Source of the DNA: Paramacrobiotus metropolitanus
Taxonomy: Eukaryota > Tardigrada > Eutardigrada > Parachela > Macrobiotidae
NCBI RefSeq assembly: GCF_019649055.1
Contig: NW_026570347.1
Span: 62,001 to 126,000 of the forward strand
Reading direction: 5' to 3'
Length of the DNA: 64,000 nucleotides
Part shown: piece by piece, positions 36,901 through 50,059 of the stretch
Layout: every line of letters starts with the position of its first letter
Numbering within the stretch: the stretch's first letter is position 1
Made by a program: the position numbers and the translations under genes
Notes under the pieces: generated by a model
What the model saw: the letters and a program-made list of their open reading frames with translations, nothing else
Databases searched by the model: none
Told to the model about the DNA's origin: nothing

Positions 36901-39174
36901 GGTCATTCCACTATGCAGTAAAAGTACAGTATGCAGCTGGAATAAGCTAACTAATAACTAAACCCGGCACAAATCGGTGCCTGTACTGCTCATGTTGCAG
37001 GCGCGTACACTGGCTGCTGTCGACGGGGAAGCTGGGCCTTAAACGATCTGTGTAAGCAAACGATCAAATTTCTCAATTACCACAGAAGGTTTTCATTAGT
37101 GTGACATTTCTTGTACATTCTACGCTTTTATACACCATTTTTCCGATATCGGTGTCCTTCAGGGAAACCAGATAATGGAGTAGTGGAACAAGATATCAAA
37201 TAATATCGTGGCACGCATTAATTTGATAAGCTTTTACACAGAATTATGCACGCATTATATCTGCACAATGGTACACGTACTAAAGTTTTTGCCACTGTGA
37301 AAAGAGTGGTGGCACTATTATATTATTAACGATGAAAAGTAAACTCGTAATCCTAAATTACCGCTTTATAAATTTAGTTTTCTTCATGAATCATAATGCC
37401 AAGCGTATGTTTGCATTGGACCTCGCATGTATTTGTTTAAAAAAAATGTGATTTGTTTTTAAGTAATTGTAGGTTTTAGATTGCTTAGGTTTGGAGAGCA
37501 ATGTTATGCTTTCTAAGGACTGGTGGTTTCTAGTGCAGAGAAAGGTCACATATGGTTTACCTTTCATAAAAGTGTTTTCAAGTTAGACGTCAGTTAGTAC
37601 GGTTAGTAACTGGACTTTTCCCGGTATAATGCTGTTGTTTTTCCAAAATTCAAGATCGGTATAAAAGTTGGACTGATTATGTGTTTGACTCGCCATTTCC
37701 CATAATCAGCCGCAGTATGACCTTTTTTCTTATCGTGATTAATGAAGAAATTATGTGGAGAAACAGCTGTGAAGTCACGCGATGGTGTTATCGCTTTGAA
37801 GCTTTATACGGGGTTGTTTGGGAAAGGAGAGAGAGACAGCGAGAGAGCGAAAGTAGTGTCCAGTTGCACAGCTCGGAACCGCTGATGGGTGTATTATATT
37901 GCGTGACAAGAGTGGGCAGTGGCTGAATTGGTCAGTGTCCCAAAAGGCATTGAAAAGCTAATTCCCCAGGGGTTGGGTGAGTATGTGGCCCTATCAGGTA
38001 ATTGTTAACTATTGGAGATGGCAATTCTGTCAAGCATAAAATAATACACGGACAACAATAACGCCACTCGTCAGCTGATCAATTAGTTTCATGCATAAAC
38101 CCCGGACGAGAAATGTACTGTACACATAGACAGTCATGCAGAGGGAGAGGAAATACCGCATACGTGCCTAATGCGTGTATAAGGTAGCAGAAAGCGACCG
38201 GCCGGTAAAGCTTAGTGAGATTTAATATGCAATCTCTACAACATATCTCAGGTAAAAGCACACAATGAGCAGCTTTCTTACTGATGTGGCCATTCGATAC
38301 GCAATTGTACCGACATTTCTATTAATGGAACCCTGTTTAATTGCTCTCGCTTTATGACCAGGCCGGCTCGTGCAGTCGCGCTCGCTAGAATTGCTTCCCC
38401 GTTCTATGCGGAGGTATTCTCTGATCTCTCTTGAAGCAGCGGGATTGGGAAATATGACTTCTAAGTACAATGAAGCCGGGTACACGTTCTTGAGAATTAG
38501 CGCCAGAGGGACAGATCAATTGATTACTTTAAACATTAACCTATAACAGGGTTCGGCGAGTATTTTATTACACACTTGTACACAGTTTCGTCTGCTATTT
38601 TCCTCTTAATAGTCTTGAAAAAAGGAAACCGAGCAAAAACAGTTTTCTGGTTTTATTTTGAAATAAAAGCAAAATGTCAAAGGACACAGTAAAATTGACA
38701 GCAATAAGAGCTACACAGTGCGTTGCAGCAAAGCTGCCCCGTGCACGTGGACAATCATACTGCATTATGATCAGATGAGCCATTTTTTAAATTCGTTTTT
38801 TCAAAAAATGACCAAAGAAAAGACAACTGCAGCAGTTTGCATATACCTATATGGCTGTACTAAAATTAGCAGCAGCGTAGAAAACGCAGATGTTTCTTTG
38901 CGCTGCACGAATATTAATGCTATTGCATATTTAAAAAGAAATTTTATTTATTTGGAAACACCGTAATCTTTGTTTGTTTGAAACCTAAAATATCTAGTTC
39001 GTATCAAGATAGATCTACGAGCACAATGACTACTGTGGAAATTTAAATGAAGTTGCCGGTCAGCTAACCATAACTTGTAACCATTTTCGTATCTTTGAAA
39101 GATAAATGGATTTTTGTGGCGTGATTAGATCTTACGGCTGAACGGAAAGTAGGATCATCGTCTGCGAGGGATAT
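30968..39174. other. Gene-poor, AT-rich region
   Basis: Over 8 kb without a supported exon. It includes a 36-base-period direct duplication (31918-31985) and a GA-rich patch near 37826-37855. A minus-strand open frame at 38222-38485 is locally GC-rich and ends near a donor-like site after RMATS, but it has no recognisable domain. Confidence 0.35.
31918..31985. repeat. Direct tandem duplication, period 36
   Basis: Two identical 32-base copies starting ttctataacagtacgtaaac at 31918-31949 and 31954-31985, separated by four bases. The lack of divergence suggests a recent slippage or duplication event in non-coding DNA. Confidence 0.85.
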
Positions 39175-39551
39175 ATGTCTGACTGTGTGGTTTACCCCGA
39201 AATACTTAGCGTCCGGAACTTTGGACAACAGCGCCGCTACCGTATGTGGTCCGGAAGTCGATCTGTGGAGCATGTAAGCTCCAGGCCAGTTCCTTTTATG
39301 TAGCTCTAATACCGGTAATTATACCTGCACAGCAGGCTAGTAAATGGATCATTGCCGAGTCGTTTAGGCCGGCATTATGGGTCTTCCATGCAATTTTGGT
39401 GATTATCTATTTGATTACTGTCACTGTTTGTATTATCATGGGAATAGCTTTTATGATCAGTTACGCATATACGCATTCTAGTGGAGCAGTGTCAAACCAG
39501 GCTCCGAAAATAGCAGCCCCTCGACGGCCCTCACGGTTTTCAACCTCATAA
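39175..39551 (+). CDS. Probable small single-pass membrane protein
   Basis: Two exons, 39175-39273 and 39333-39551, with a 59-base intron (donor catgtaagc, acceptor ctgcacag), in phase 0; 105 residues. The first exon starts MSDCVVYPEILSVRNFGQQR. The second contains one strong transmembrane helix, LWVFHAILVIIYLITVTVCI, extended by IMGIAFMISYAY, and then a short soluble tail rich in Ala, Pro, Arg and Ser. There is no signal peptide. No family was recognised. Further 5' exons are possible because the frame stays open just upstream of the ATG. The hydrophobic exon is the better supported half. Confidence 0.4.
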
Positions 39552-42500
39552 ATATATTGCGAACTATTCGAATTTGATAATTAAAAAATTATGACAAAGA
39601 GCAATATGTGTCCTTTGGTTGGTATACTGTAAAAGTATCTGTAAATGTTAAAATAATGTAATTAATGTGAATTATTATATTTTGTTTTCGTCTTCTTTTC
39701 TTCCTATTTGAACACTAAAATTAGCAGTAAGATAGTATTATGTTACTTGGGACCACTTTCCCCTCTGTTTCTATCCTTTTCTTTATTGATAATAAATGAG
39801 GAATAAAGAATTATTCAGATCTGAACAGTTGTACATGTGCCACTGGATACAACATAAATTAATTACATTCCCTTTTAAAATTGCATTTATTACACCATAT
39901 TCAAACAGACAGTCTCGGCACGGATGACTGCAAATTTTTTGGGAATTTTCGCGTTCTTTATCTGAGAAGGAAAAATGCAGATTGTAATCGGATTTGTGAA
40001 ATAAAATTTCGGTAGCTTCTTATTACTGCACAAACAAAAGATAGCACACGTATAAACAATAGTTTTTTTTTCAGGTCTTATCGCAGCGACGAAGAAGACC
40101 GTGCTACCCGGTTCGCGTGTGCCCTTTACTCAGATAACGGTACCCATAGTGCTGTTACACTGCTGTAGTGAATCAAAGAGCAGCAGAACAACAGCCGGTC
40201 TTAAAAATTAATACGATTCACTGGAAACACCGCTTATACCATTACCCACTGCAGTGCAATTGTTCACCTTCTTCCGAGCGACATTCAATGGTAACTAAAG
40301 CTTCGAATACCCTTTGCCGCGGATGTACCGTACTGTGTACCGACACGTATCTTATTTTGAAGAAAATTTTTAATACATACATATAGCTTCTGAAGAATGA
40401 TGATCAGTGTACAAGCATGCGAAAAGAGAGGCCGGAACCTACTCATGCGGACACATCTGTCAGAATAGCCGGCAGCGAAACTGGAAAAAATCATACACTT
40501 TGGCACCGAACACCGGCGCGGCTCACGGCGGCTACGTCGACACAATTGGACCAAAGAGAAAACTCTTGGGTGACACATATTGAGCGCGGGCGACTGATGC
40601 GATGGAAAAATGGCAAATACAGCAAAAAACTATTGCCATGACCTCAGACGAAAAATTTAGTGCCTTAACCGCTTTCATACCATAAAACGACGCTATTGAG
40701 CATATAAGCAAGATTATTGTTTAAGCGGGAATGGAGCCATTAGAAAAGCAGTCAAGCTCAAGAAAATACGGTGACCTCGTAAAATCGCTCCAGCGAAGAG
40801 AAAATGATGTTTTGCGGTGCCGACATAATTGATGATATAGCGATGAAAACAAACGACAGAATGCCGGTCGTTGTTATCATGGCGGATTTCAGCTGGCCCA
40901 GAAAGACGACAGCAGAACGGTTGTTTCACCCCGATTTTACAATGCACAGCGTTGAACCTTGTCATCCACCGCAACAACGATTAACACGCTCCCGGTGTAT
41001 GCAGTGTGTGCCTAATGAAGCGGTCAATCTCTGTGCTTCCAAAAATAAAATGCCCCAACACCGGCCTTCTATTAGACGGACACGCAGTCAACGAAACAGT
41101 TGCAGTAGGAAAGTCGTGATTATTAATATCAACTGCATTATGTCTGTTATGTATACAAAGACACACAGCATACACATACAGGAGCAGCTGTCAAAAAGCA
41201 ATTTGCAAATGCTGCTTATAAATCCCCGATGATATAAGCCGGGATATCTTGTGCTGTGCGTTCAACGGTGCCACGCATGTCACCACATAACAAGGCAAGT
41301 AAGTGATCATCGGGCGTGTTTTTTGCCGCTAAGGGAATCGTAGTGTGCTTCCGCTGTGAAACAGAGTAACCAAGGACATCTAGGCCATGATAGAAATTAA
41401 CAACAAGTTGTTTGATATGGTAACTGATTTGTTAGTGATTAATGGCTTTTCTCATTAGATGATTGCACGCTGGCATTGTACACTGATGTACGGCCAGTAA
41501 ACGAGTACATGCAGTAAAATATTGTATAATGTAGCGCATTCATAGAGAATTTAGACAATAAGATGTCTTGATTTTGCTGGCTTAATGTCTCCTAATCGTT
41601 TTGCTCGTTTATTGTAAGCTTATAAGTGTCCTGTCAGCAGAGATATGGATTTAATATTTGACAATCCCTTCACGATACATCATGTACACGTTAATTCCGC
41701 ATCATGTCTTCGTAATGGCACTGGACAGCTGGTAAAAAACGACAAGGTACGGCTGCGCGCTGCCGCTCTGAATTGGGTCAACAAATCCTTGTTACGCAAC
41801 CAAATAGCCGCCTTAAATTAGGTAACGTTAATTTTTATATAGAGGTAATTATTGGCTTGCGTACCGTAAAAACTTTATCTAGAGTACATATCGCATATTC
41901 AGTTACAATCATTACTGCAGATCTTCAAATGTTTTTCGAAAAATGACGATACAACCATTGACAAGTTAGTATCACAAAAAATTATTAAGGTCTGTTTGGT
42001 ATTTTGTTAATTTTTGTTTAAAAGTTTTCTGACGATATTAACAAGTTCAAAGATGTGTGTGCGGAAACGAAAAATCACGTGAATAAGTTGAAAATAAGAG
42101 AACACATCAAATGTTTCGATTTGACCGACAACTGTACATAAACCGCCCGGCATATAATCAATGACCTTAACGTTGCAGACTTTAAAATTTGGATTTGATA
42201 TCGGCCATCAGTCAGCACAGCGCTTCTCTTAGCGCCGACGCAAGGAAGCGAAAACATGGCCAATACTAGTGACAACCCTTCTAAAGCGTCGCCGGCTTGG
42301 CTCTATTTCAGGAACACGTCCGGATTTCCTTAAATTTTCTACCAGAGCATCCACATCCTGCATGTGTACGGTGTTGTGCGAATAAAAATGTTCACGTCCG
42401 ACTGGCTCCCTATTCACATCCGCCATTAAGAGAGTATTATTTTTTGGATAGTTAGCATGCACGGCAGTCAGTGCATTCCTGGTACAATTTAACCTACTCT

Positions 42501-43131
42501 ACTTGCTGCGAAATCCTTCCGGTTAGCGTCATTTCCCGGTGACCGGCACATCAATTTTGTTCAGCGAATCTGATTCTTCTTTTGAATGTTTTTAAATACA
42601 ATGCCCACATTGAGTGGTTTTAAAAATTAATCATTGTATTTTCCAGTACTTGTTCGAGATACAATGTATGGCCGCTATTACCATTGTGAATTGTGGAATT
42701 TTTACCCACGTAGTCTCGTTGTGAGACTACACAATCAGCTTCCTTAGATCTCCATTTTAATTACATTTATCAATGCCAGCGCGGTACAAAATAAAAATCT
42801 TGTAATGATATGCACAGCTTCGGTCTATCCAAACTTCAGATACTTGAGAATTGCATTACAAGTACAAAAAAATCAGATTTGCAAAAGCGGCAAACGTGCG
42901 CGCAAAAAGAAGTGCGGTCCCGCGATGCGATCCTCGGTTATTTCTTAATATCAAAGCGACCTTGTCAAAGTTTAAGAGCAACATGACCTATCACATAAAG
43001 CGGAAAAGACCGAAAATCACAGAAAGAGGCAGAAGCAGCGCAATTAAAATATATGTACACACCATTTAGATAACATGTAACAAGCGGTATGCAAAATATC
43101 ATAACAAATAAAATCACTATAAAAACATCTT
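39552..43131. other. Intergenic region with exon-like fragments
   Basis: No complete gene. On the minus strand, 40776-40892 is a 117-base phase-0 segment between a good acceptor (tttctgggccag) and a donor (gaggtcacc). It encodes a hydrophobic piece, MITTTGILSFVFIAISSIMS, that ends ERFYE. At 42229-42462 an ATG-initiated frame (MADVNREPVGREHFYSHN onward) ends in a basic stretch. Both could be upstream exons of a membrane protein. Confidence 0.3.
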
Positions 43132-46100
43132 TCACTGGAGCTGCGAGACTTTAATCGGGCATGACGCTTGCACAGACAGAAAATAAGGGCCTTCCTGCCC
43201 AGGCAGAAAAGTACTCGGTATAACATTGTACACACCCCCTGGAATGGCCTCCAGTTCCAGCACACAAAAACCGGACCGAAACGCTCCGGTGGATTTCCGT
43301 GTAAAATTAGCAAAAGCCGTCGGACAGTGCGAAACCACAGTGACGATGTCAAAGCCGACAGAATACTGCCTACAATAATAAACCACTATCAAGTACGTAA
43401 AAGTGCAAATCATAATTCAATTTTTATGCCTCTAATAGTATCTTATTGTATACATTAACTATAATTACCATAATTTCACGTATCCGTATACCGATGAATG
43501 CTACAACTCCCGAGCAGGAGTCAAATTTCAGTGGAAACTTTTAAGTACAATTTTGTGTTTATATCACACAGCTACCATTCGTTATTGAATTTCTTAATAG
43601 TATTTCACGGTAATTTAAACTGTTTTTCTCTCGTCGCAAGCGTCAACGAGTGTCTTAAATTAACAGGGTATACGAATTTTCCGATGGCATATCAGCCATT
43701 CTGACACTATAGACTTGACAAGTCCTGTCAAGGAAGAATCTCTCATCACCTTCTCAAGCTCAACCAGTTCTTGCATGGTCAAATGAAATTGACGTAGGGG
43801 AAAATTTCTAACACAAGAATATTTTGCAAACATCGCTACGCCAATTTCACACCCACTTCATTAACCTTCCATCGTGAGATTAATTTTTATTTTTAGGTCC
43901 CTTCTCTGCGTCTGTCGTACCGTGATTGGCAGCTGTGTGAGGCAAAAAATTCTGGACGGGCCGCTTTACATGGTATATGCAGAAATTTAAATAACCAACA
44001 ACTACTGCAAGTAATGCATGATCAGTAACACTGGAAAACCTGCTTCGGTTAAGTTTGTATGGGCCAGTGCAAAGGTCAAAGCTTTACAAAGATGCAAACA
44101 GTAAACATATGGAAAATACAAGCATTACTGAGCTATCCGGTTCCTACAGGACTCTCTAATAAAACGAAAACTCAAAACTACTGGCAACTAACTTAAAATT
44201 AATGTAACTAGCAACTTACTTTGGGCCTTTCAATGTAATCAGCAGTTGATTGTCTGGTTTGGCGTTGTCCAAATTGATCTGATGTATCGGATTGTTTTTG
44301 TAAGTATTGGGATAATTGGGGCAGCCGCCAGCGGTCGTACCCTTCCATTTCCCACTGATAATATCCTGGAAATCAATTAAGGAACAAACGGTATAAAGTT
44401 CGTATAAACGTACAAACAGGACACCTACAAGTGAAGACATACCTCTTTATAACCATAACTGTGCACGATTTTTGACATTTTAAACGCGACGGTGGAGAAA
44501 CACCGTAAGGTATAGAATATTGTATTCGTTTTTTCGTATTGGGATACAACCAAAGTATAGCGTTGTGTGGCACCGGCTGACTGCTGCAGTAACATTTTGC
44601 AAAGGTAGTGCGGACTGTTAATTCGAACCCCATCGATAAATGGCGGCGGATCATCTAAAAAACCATGTAATTTAGTTTACGTCTACAAAGTTTGTGCCTT
44701 GAAAAAATAAAAAAGGCACTAATGCAAATGTCAAACCAAAATTTTCTTTTCGGTCTCGCAACCAGACGGTGCAAACACGTTAAAAAATAAAATCACTATG
44801 CATAGATAGGTAACTAACTTTTACAAGAGTACTGTGAAAAACTTCAAACCATCCCTTACATGGATAAAATATACGCTTTCCTTCAGTTTTATACACCAAA
44901 AGTGTAATATATTCCTTATTTTTGGCAAAATCATCACGATCCGTAATGTGCCGCGTGAGTAGCACCCACAAGGCGGCAGTGGTAACGCCGGGAGGAAACG
45001 TAACTTCCAGGCGGAACTGGGGACTTCCACTCATATCGTAGACGTCTTTAACCGGACCCAGTCCAGCCCTCCATTCTCTATAAAACAGCCGGTTTAACCA
45101 TGATTCAAAACAAAGCCAAAGTTGTACGCACTGATGGATGCAATATGTATAACGAAACAGTGCAGGATTCCAGTTAAGGTAAAACACATCGAAAAACCGC
45201 AGCACCGAAGGATAATCAATCCAGAAAACGCCTAAGACAAGAAGGAAGTCAAGAACAGTTACAATAATGTGACAATCACACACTGATACCGTTATCAAAC
45301 TGCTTGGCGCTTTGCGGGTCATAACTGAGTGCGGACTGCATTGACGGAGTCCAATGACGAACATCCCGTTCCGAAAAATTGCCTTTCCATCGCATATGAC
45401 TCCAAGGATTTTTTAATAAAAAGAGTTGTTTACCCTGTAGATAATTTCAAAAAATACTGCAAATTTCTTCTAAAAGTAATAATATGACCAAAAACATAAA
45501 AAAATCAAAAACGGATAAGCTGACCTGCACTTCTCTGACATCCAGAAGAGCATAAGCATGCAGAGGGACCAAACCGGTACGCTCCGATTCCTTAGCGGAC
45601 ATGTCACCTGTGGCGACTGTTGCTAATACGTCGCCTTTCTTGTGCCTTTCGGATATTTTCAAGAAGAACTCATCTGGTCGGAAAGAATCTTCCTTGAGCC
45701 GGATGTTCACTCGTTCTGGGATCCAGCCCGTCAGCGCATGCAAATCGATATTCTGTGTCAAAAAATTCATTTTATGACTATGCAGTCATTAAACTGATTT
45801 CAGTTTTATTCTAAAAACCAAAGAAGTTGCGTTAACTTGTGCATCGTTTTCACTATAACAGTAGGTTGTTACGTTCGTAAGCAACGTAGATTTTCCGTAT
45901 CTGGTTCGACCGTGGCCGCATAAAAATGTACTTTGAAAAAAACTATAACGATCTTCAATAAAAAATATGAGAATGCAATATTCGTTATTCAACCACGAAA
46001 TATTCATTCAATCATTCAACCACGAAACAGGCTTTCGCGTGCCAAAGATTTACCGAATTCGATCCAGGGAAATCGTAGCCCCCCATGACTTTCATGTAGG

Positions 46101-48680
46101 CTTTCTCCAGCAGTGACACCCACATCTCATTTTTGTTATGCGAGTACGAGCATAGAATATCCATATATTTATTGCTGGGCAAATAGTCATCAATAATTAT
46201 CTAAACAGCACATAAAAACACACGGTCAAAATCTGACTCAACCCACTGACTCACGGATATCACACTCACTGACCTTCCGAGGCACCCCGTTAACATGCAA
46301 TTTCACCATGTACTTTCCGCTGCAATATGTGTAAAAGGATTAAAATGTCAAGCGCACTAGGATGACTAATATGTTTTATTCAACAATAAACGAAGCGACC
46401 TGAATTTAACCATGCAAAGTTTGCCAGTCGGATTAAGAACACTTGACAGGAAGTCTTGCATGTGACTCACCTCGGATTATATATGGGATCACCCTGGCGA
46501 TTCTGCGGATAAATAATGCTGGAAAAATGACAAATAAATTAAAAATCTAATAAAGACAATATTAAAGATAAAATTTCATCAATAATGTTACCTGGTAATC
46601 AGCTTCTTGTTGAAGCGCTTCTCGTACAATGCACTAAAATTTACAAAACGAAGCATTCAGCTAGAAATATATGCAATTACAGTGAATGTACGATAACAGA
46701 TGCAAAAAATTAACATTACAAAACATTAAAGCCCGCTTCTTTAAATGGACGTAAAATGCACAGCTTTTCCAATTAAGTAAACATTTACCTAATTGCCAAC
46801 GAAGCCACAAAGGAGCAGTCTGAAATGATAGACTGTCGAATCGTGAAGGGATCAATGGAATCGTACATGCGCGGCGCGCTACATAGCTCCGAGGGACGCG
46901 CCCAACCCTTGAAGGCACTAAGCTGTTTGGGTGCCAGAGCCAGTTTACCGTCGCGATCCCTTTGGTCAACAAAACGCACAATCAACAACGGTAATTAGCC
47001 AGAACACAGGTGAGAAAGCTCTTACACAAACAGATCGGGAAAGGCAAAACGTTCTCGTTCATCCACCGCCATAAACGGAACATAGTCGCGTCCATTAATC
47101 CGAGAGGTTTTCCTAACGTAAGGACATCGCAGAAACTTGAGAAAGATGGGTAAGAATTAAACAAAAATTAATTATGCTAATGAGAAGGCTATGACTGCTA
47201 CAGGAAAAAGACAGACGAGCCAGATACTATCCGGTTCGTCTACCGGCTAGCGTCCGACAGACGATTTAAGCGCCGAACTTTTATCAGCAAGTTTTTATTA
47301 ACATGTCTTGTTTTCAAATCCAAACTTTTCGCTGTAGATTGTCAATAAAAGCATTTTCTGTAAAAATTATTATTACTACGCTTGAAAAGATTCGAGATAC
47401 AAAAATCGAGATTAAAAGCCATACATTTCTGGCTAATTCTTAAAAGTCGGCCCACAAGTTGTATTATTTCAGCCAAACAAAAAAATTCCAGCGCACGTAT
47501 CTCACCTCAGGACTTCAATTTCTTCTTTTGAATATGATTCGCTTCCGCTGACTGTAAGTGTGGAGCTAGATGAACTCTTGGGCAAGGGCGCGAAGTTCGC
47601 CGGGACAGAAGCGTTAATATCCATTCCCGGTAGTTGCCCTCCGGCTGGCAATGACATCCCCATGGTCGGACTGACCGGACTCGGTAGGCTATCCGTAGGG
47701 CTTAGAGGAGTCGTTGGTACAGAAGGCAGCCGACTCAGATCCATGCGTTCTCCATCTGATGACTCTTTCTGTTTCTTAAGGAATTCCGCGCGGTCAAGAC
47801 ACTTTGCAGCCAGACTGCCTAACTTTTTCTTCAAGTCCTGGCTGGATGTCCGATTTCTCTGAAACAGAAAATCGTTGCTTTCAATGTTAATCAAATTTAC
47901 ATTATGCGAAATGATGATAAATCCGAAAATTATGGATCAAAGCTACACAAACCGGATAAAAAGGTCGGTATAAATGCGAGCGAATAATTTTCGTGTTAAT
48001 TCGACTTCAGCACACAGATACAAAAAAAATATAAACATACCGCTCCCAAACATAATTCGATGGCTTCCGAATAGAGTTCAACAGCCTGCTTCTTATCCTG
48101 CAACTCGTCAGCATCAAGAGCTGCGTAGAGGAGAAATTCAGCCCTTTCGAGATCTTTTTGAGATTGCTCTTTAACATTCTCTAAAAGTTCTTTTTCCTTC
48201 CTCGCAATCTCTATAAATCATAGAAAACAATAATATTAGCATGGCGTACAATCAAAATAATCTTCGTCAACAACTACTGACTGGTCAACAGTTAACTAGT
48301 AAGTAAAATAAAAACGTAATTAAAAAATAAAGCAAGCAAAATAAAACTTCTGCATAAAAATTCAATGAACTGTAATGTACATAACCAGCGATAAATTTAC
48401 TTCCCAGAAACTCCGGATCTTAGGAAACTCCACAATATAACTTACGAATTTCCTTGAGCTTTTCCGCTCTGCGGCGATATTCTTTGAACCGTTCATCGAG
48501 ATTAGGAAAGGGAATATTATGCTTTTTGGCCTGCGCCAAGGAATTGGCGGCCTCCGTGTAGTAATAAATCGCCACTTCCAAGTTTCCAGACTTATCGAAC
48601 TGGACAGCATGGTTGGCCAGCTGAATGATTTCTTGTGGGAGATCATCGTTCGGACTGGTTGGTCCCGACGAGTTAGACAT
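43132..48680 (-). CDS. CAPN7: Calpain-7 (PalB-type cysteine protease)
   Basis: Intracellular cysteine protease that in the family binds ESCRT-III through MIT domains. Sixteen exons on the minus strand: 48446-48680, 48041-48210, 47506-47858, 47026-47112, 46789-46959, 46592-46633, 46471-46518, 46274-46319, 46054-46200, 45525-45752, 45290-45434, 45132-45231, 44860-45077, 44443-44654, 44220-44365, 43132-43369. They total 2586 bases, 861 residues. Two N-terminal MIT domains (about residues 9-80 and 84-150) are followed by a Ser/Pro linker. The calpain core has Cys330 (SDCSFVAS), His498 (LHAYALLD) and Asn518 ([10 protein letters not shown]), so the catalytic triad is intact. Two C2-like domains end with [15 protein letters not shown] and IKVSQLQ. 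Human CAPN7 is 813 residues, and the extra length is mainly in the linker. The start gives an MIT domain from residue 9. Confidence 0.95.
45078..45131 (-). other. 54-base frame-preserving mini-intron of calpain-7
   Basis: Runs from donor gtgcgtac to acceptor gttttatag. It is 54 bases long, a multiple of three, and contains no stop in the reading frame, so retention would insert 18 residues between CIHQ and [10 protein letters not shown]. Calpain-7 homologues read directly from CIH to GPVKD with only a few residues between, which is why I call it an intron. Confidence 0.65.
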
Positions 48681-50059
48681 GGAGGACAGAAAGTGGAGGG
48701 ATATCACAAGCCAAAGATTTGGCAGGCGTTAGGTGTTGTCTCGACGCAACTACAATTCCTCTGGCGGAGTAAACTGCCCATTTGCCACTTGTGAACTGAT
48801 TTTTCCGATCCTACTCGTGGTCATTCAATCCAGCTGTAATCCGCATATGTAATCCGCACAGTTTCTGTACTACGGCAGCATTCCTCAAAAGCTGCGACAG
48901 ATTTTTAGCGCACCCTAATATCAATATGAAATCAGATGCAGATTCAAACGTAGACGCAGTCTCTACAAATTTATGAATGAGTTATGAGTAGTATTGCAAC
49001 AAGTAATCGTCGAGCATACTGCATAGTGCATACATACTTATACACAGATACATATTTTCATCGTTTCAACGTTTGTGATTTATCACATTTTTTATTATTA
49101 TGACAAGATTTTCGCTCGCGAGGAAATGAGCCAGACTTGTTGAGCCATGAGCCAGTGAGAATGTGAGGAGGAGCATAACGAGCCGAGCGACAACAAGACA
49201 TTCACTGCGAAGTTGGAACCTAGTGGTGGCCATGCAGTTCCTTATGGTGAGACAGCACTCAATCACCCGGAGGTGGATATTACGTAAGCGGCTTAGAAAC
49301 AGATGTTTTTTTACTCGTCTCATCAGTCGTATGGATTTCGAAGATTTCGAAGAAGAAGGATTTCGAAGATTTCGAAGAAGAAGGATTTCGAAGTATGGAT
49401 AATTAATTCTGTTTCTATCCACAGGACTTCGAACTGTGGGAGTTGCGGGGCCATGAAACCGGACGTCACTCGCCTAACAGTTGAACTTGGAATGAAGATG
49501 CGACAGAAAACAGGCGGAACACGAGCACTAGCGTTTTGCGAGTTACGACCATAGCATGCTGGACTTCCTTGTGGATTTACTCCAACTTGACAGTTAGTGA
49601 CTCAAGAGCTAACCTTTTTCTTAACCTGAGAAACCTCAGAAAACCTTACAAACCAACTCTCAGAAACCTGACAGCAGAAGAAATCTAAGGGAATTTCATT
49701 GCCGAGCGAATGCACTTTCATATTCGAAGTGGTCTTGCGCGGTAAGGTAAACCTTTTGGGAAAATTTGTTTCCGCCGGCAGAAAATTCTTTCTTAATTTT
49801 GGTTACCGATCGCTCGGCTCAGTTTTCGTTACATCCATTGAAAAATGTAGCAAGATGCAAACAAAACTGAAAACAACATTGATATTTAATTTATATAATT
49901 AGCCATAGTTAGTATTTTACACACACTGCCGTGACCCGAATACAGATAAGTAGTAGCTTCACTAGCTTGTGCCGAAATTCGCGCAGGAGTTTTCTTACAC
50001 AAATCGCAGTTTTGATTTTGCAAAATAAAACAGCATTGAAGGACGCTTAGAGTTAGACA
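48681..50059. other. Intergenic region between calpain-7 and the ML-domain gene
   Basis: No supported gene. It holds the calpain-7 promoter and a 25-base-period tandem repeat at 49333-49394. The open frames across it are short and low-complexity. Confidence 0.4.
49333..49394. repeat. Tandem repeat, period 25, about 2.5 copies
   Basis: Unit ggatttcgaagatttcgaag plus aagaa, starting at 49333, 49358 and 49383 (the last partial). Each unit itself contains an internal repeat of atttcgaag. The period is not a multiple of three, so it is unlikely to be coding. Confidence 0.85.

Noticed and set aside
40804-41232. 142-residue plus-strand ORF
   Set aside because: Antisense to the more convincing hydrophobic exon candidate at 40776-40892, and it has no recognisable domain.
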